64,000 bases of DNA from Pseudoduganella armeniaca (GTDB lineage Bacteria; Pseudomonadota; Gammaproteobacteria; Burkholderiales; Burkholderiaceae_D), in the NCBI RefSeq assembly GCF_003028855.1, contig NZ_CP028324.1:930001-994000 (forward strand). Reading direction: 5' to 3'. Below are positions 63,957-64,000 of this stretch, piece after piece (positions within the stretch are counted from its first letter, which is position 1; each line of letters begins with the position of its first letter). The notes beneath the pieces are model-generated. The model made no database searches. It saw only the letters and a list, made by a program, of their open reading frames with translations, and was not told where the DNA came from. Both the position numbers and the translations under genes were made by a program.

Positions 63957-64000
63957 ACCAATCGCGCACGCCGATGTGACAATTTGTGAGAATCGATCTG

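Overview
The window is GC-rich DNA from a Betaproteobacterium, most likely Oxalobacteraceae of the Massilia/Duganella/Pseudoduganella type. This is judged from protein character and gene order (hda divergent from purM, pcnB-folK-panB, recA-recX-sucCD) and from several long palindromic repeats between genes; no database search was possible. Most of the window is chromosomal backbone, with one clearly AT-richer insertion at about 57.3-60.5 kb.

1-10.5 kb is a nitrate assimilation locus: the end of an ABC permease, the nitrate-responsive regulators NasT (ANTAR RNA-binding antiterminator) and NasS (its sensor), then a nitrate/nitrite transporter, nitrite reductase NirBD, a FAD electron-transfer subunit and the molybdenum nitrate reductase. 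The nasS-narK gap holds a near-consensus sigma-54 promoter, two hexaloop hairpins of the ANTAR target type and a strong intrinsic terminator. The operon therefore appears to be controlled at initiation (nitrogen status) and at elongation (nitrate).

10.5-20.4 kb is a sugar-uptake locus: a LamB-type porin and a Gts-like ABC importer on the minus strand, with a palindromic repeat between binding protein and permeases. Divergent from it are a second sugar-binding-like protein, an OmpR-type regulator and a histidine kinase, which looks like a sensing module. 20.4-32.5 kb carries a CPBP membrane protein, an MFS transporter, polyamine-catabolism genes (PuuD, PuuA-like, SpuC-like, PuuC-like), a sodium symporter, a Gfo/Idh/MocA oxidoreductase and a periplasmic catalase. 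32.5-36.9 kb has a TonB-dependent receptor with a candidate cysteine-containing leader peptide, and a MarR regulator divergent from an oxidoreductase with two palindromic operators between them.

36.9-43 kb is housekeeping (panB, folK, pcnB, a HAD phosphatase, hda, purM). 43-50.8 kb has two unknown envelope proteins, a PPi-type phosphofructokinase, a penicillin-acylase-family lipoprotein and an S9 peptidase. 50.8-55.3 kb is a four-gene overlapping operon (response regulator, kinase, small DUF4212 subunit, sodium:solute symporter) whose symporter is frameshifted. 55.4-64 kb has recA with an SOS box, recX, an inserted type II restriction-modification pair, a DUF2889 gene, sucCD and an FHA protein.

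No tRNA, rRNA, CRISPR array, transposase or prophage gene was seen. The least explained items are the restriction enzyme, the NasT leader, the SBP-kinase module, the 49-bp nested palindromes, the leader peptide and a 41-residue peptide gene.
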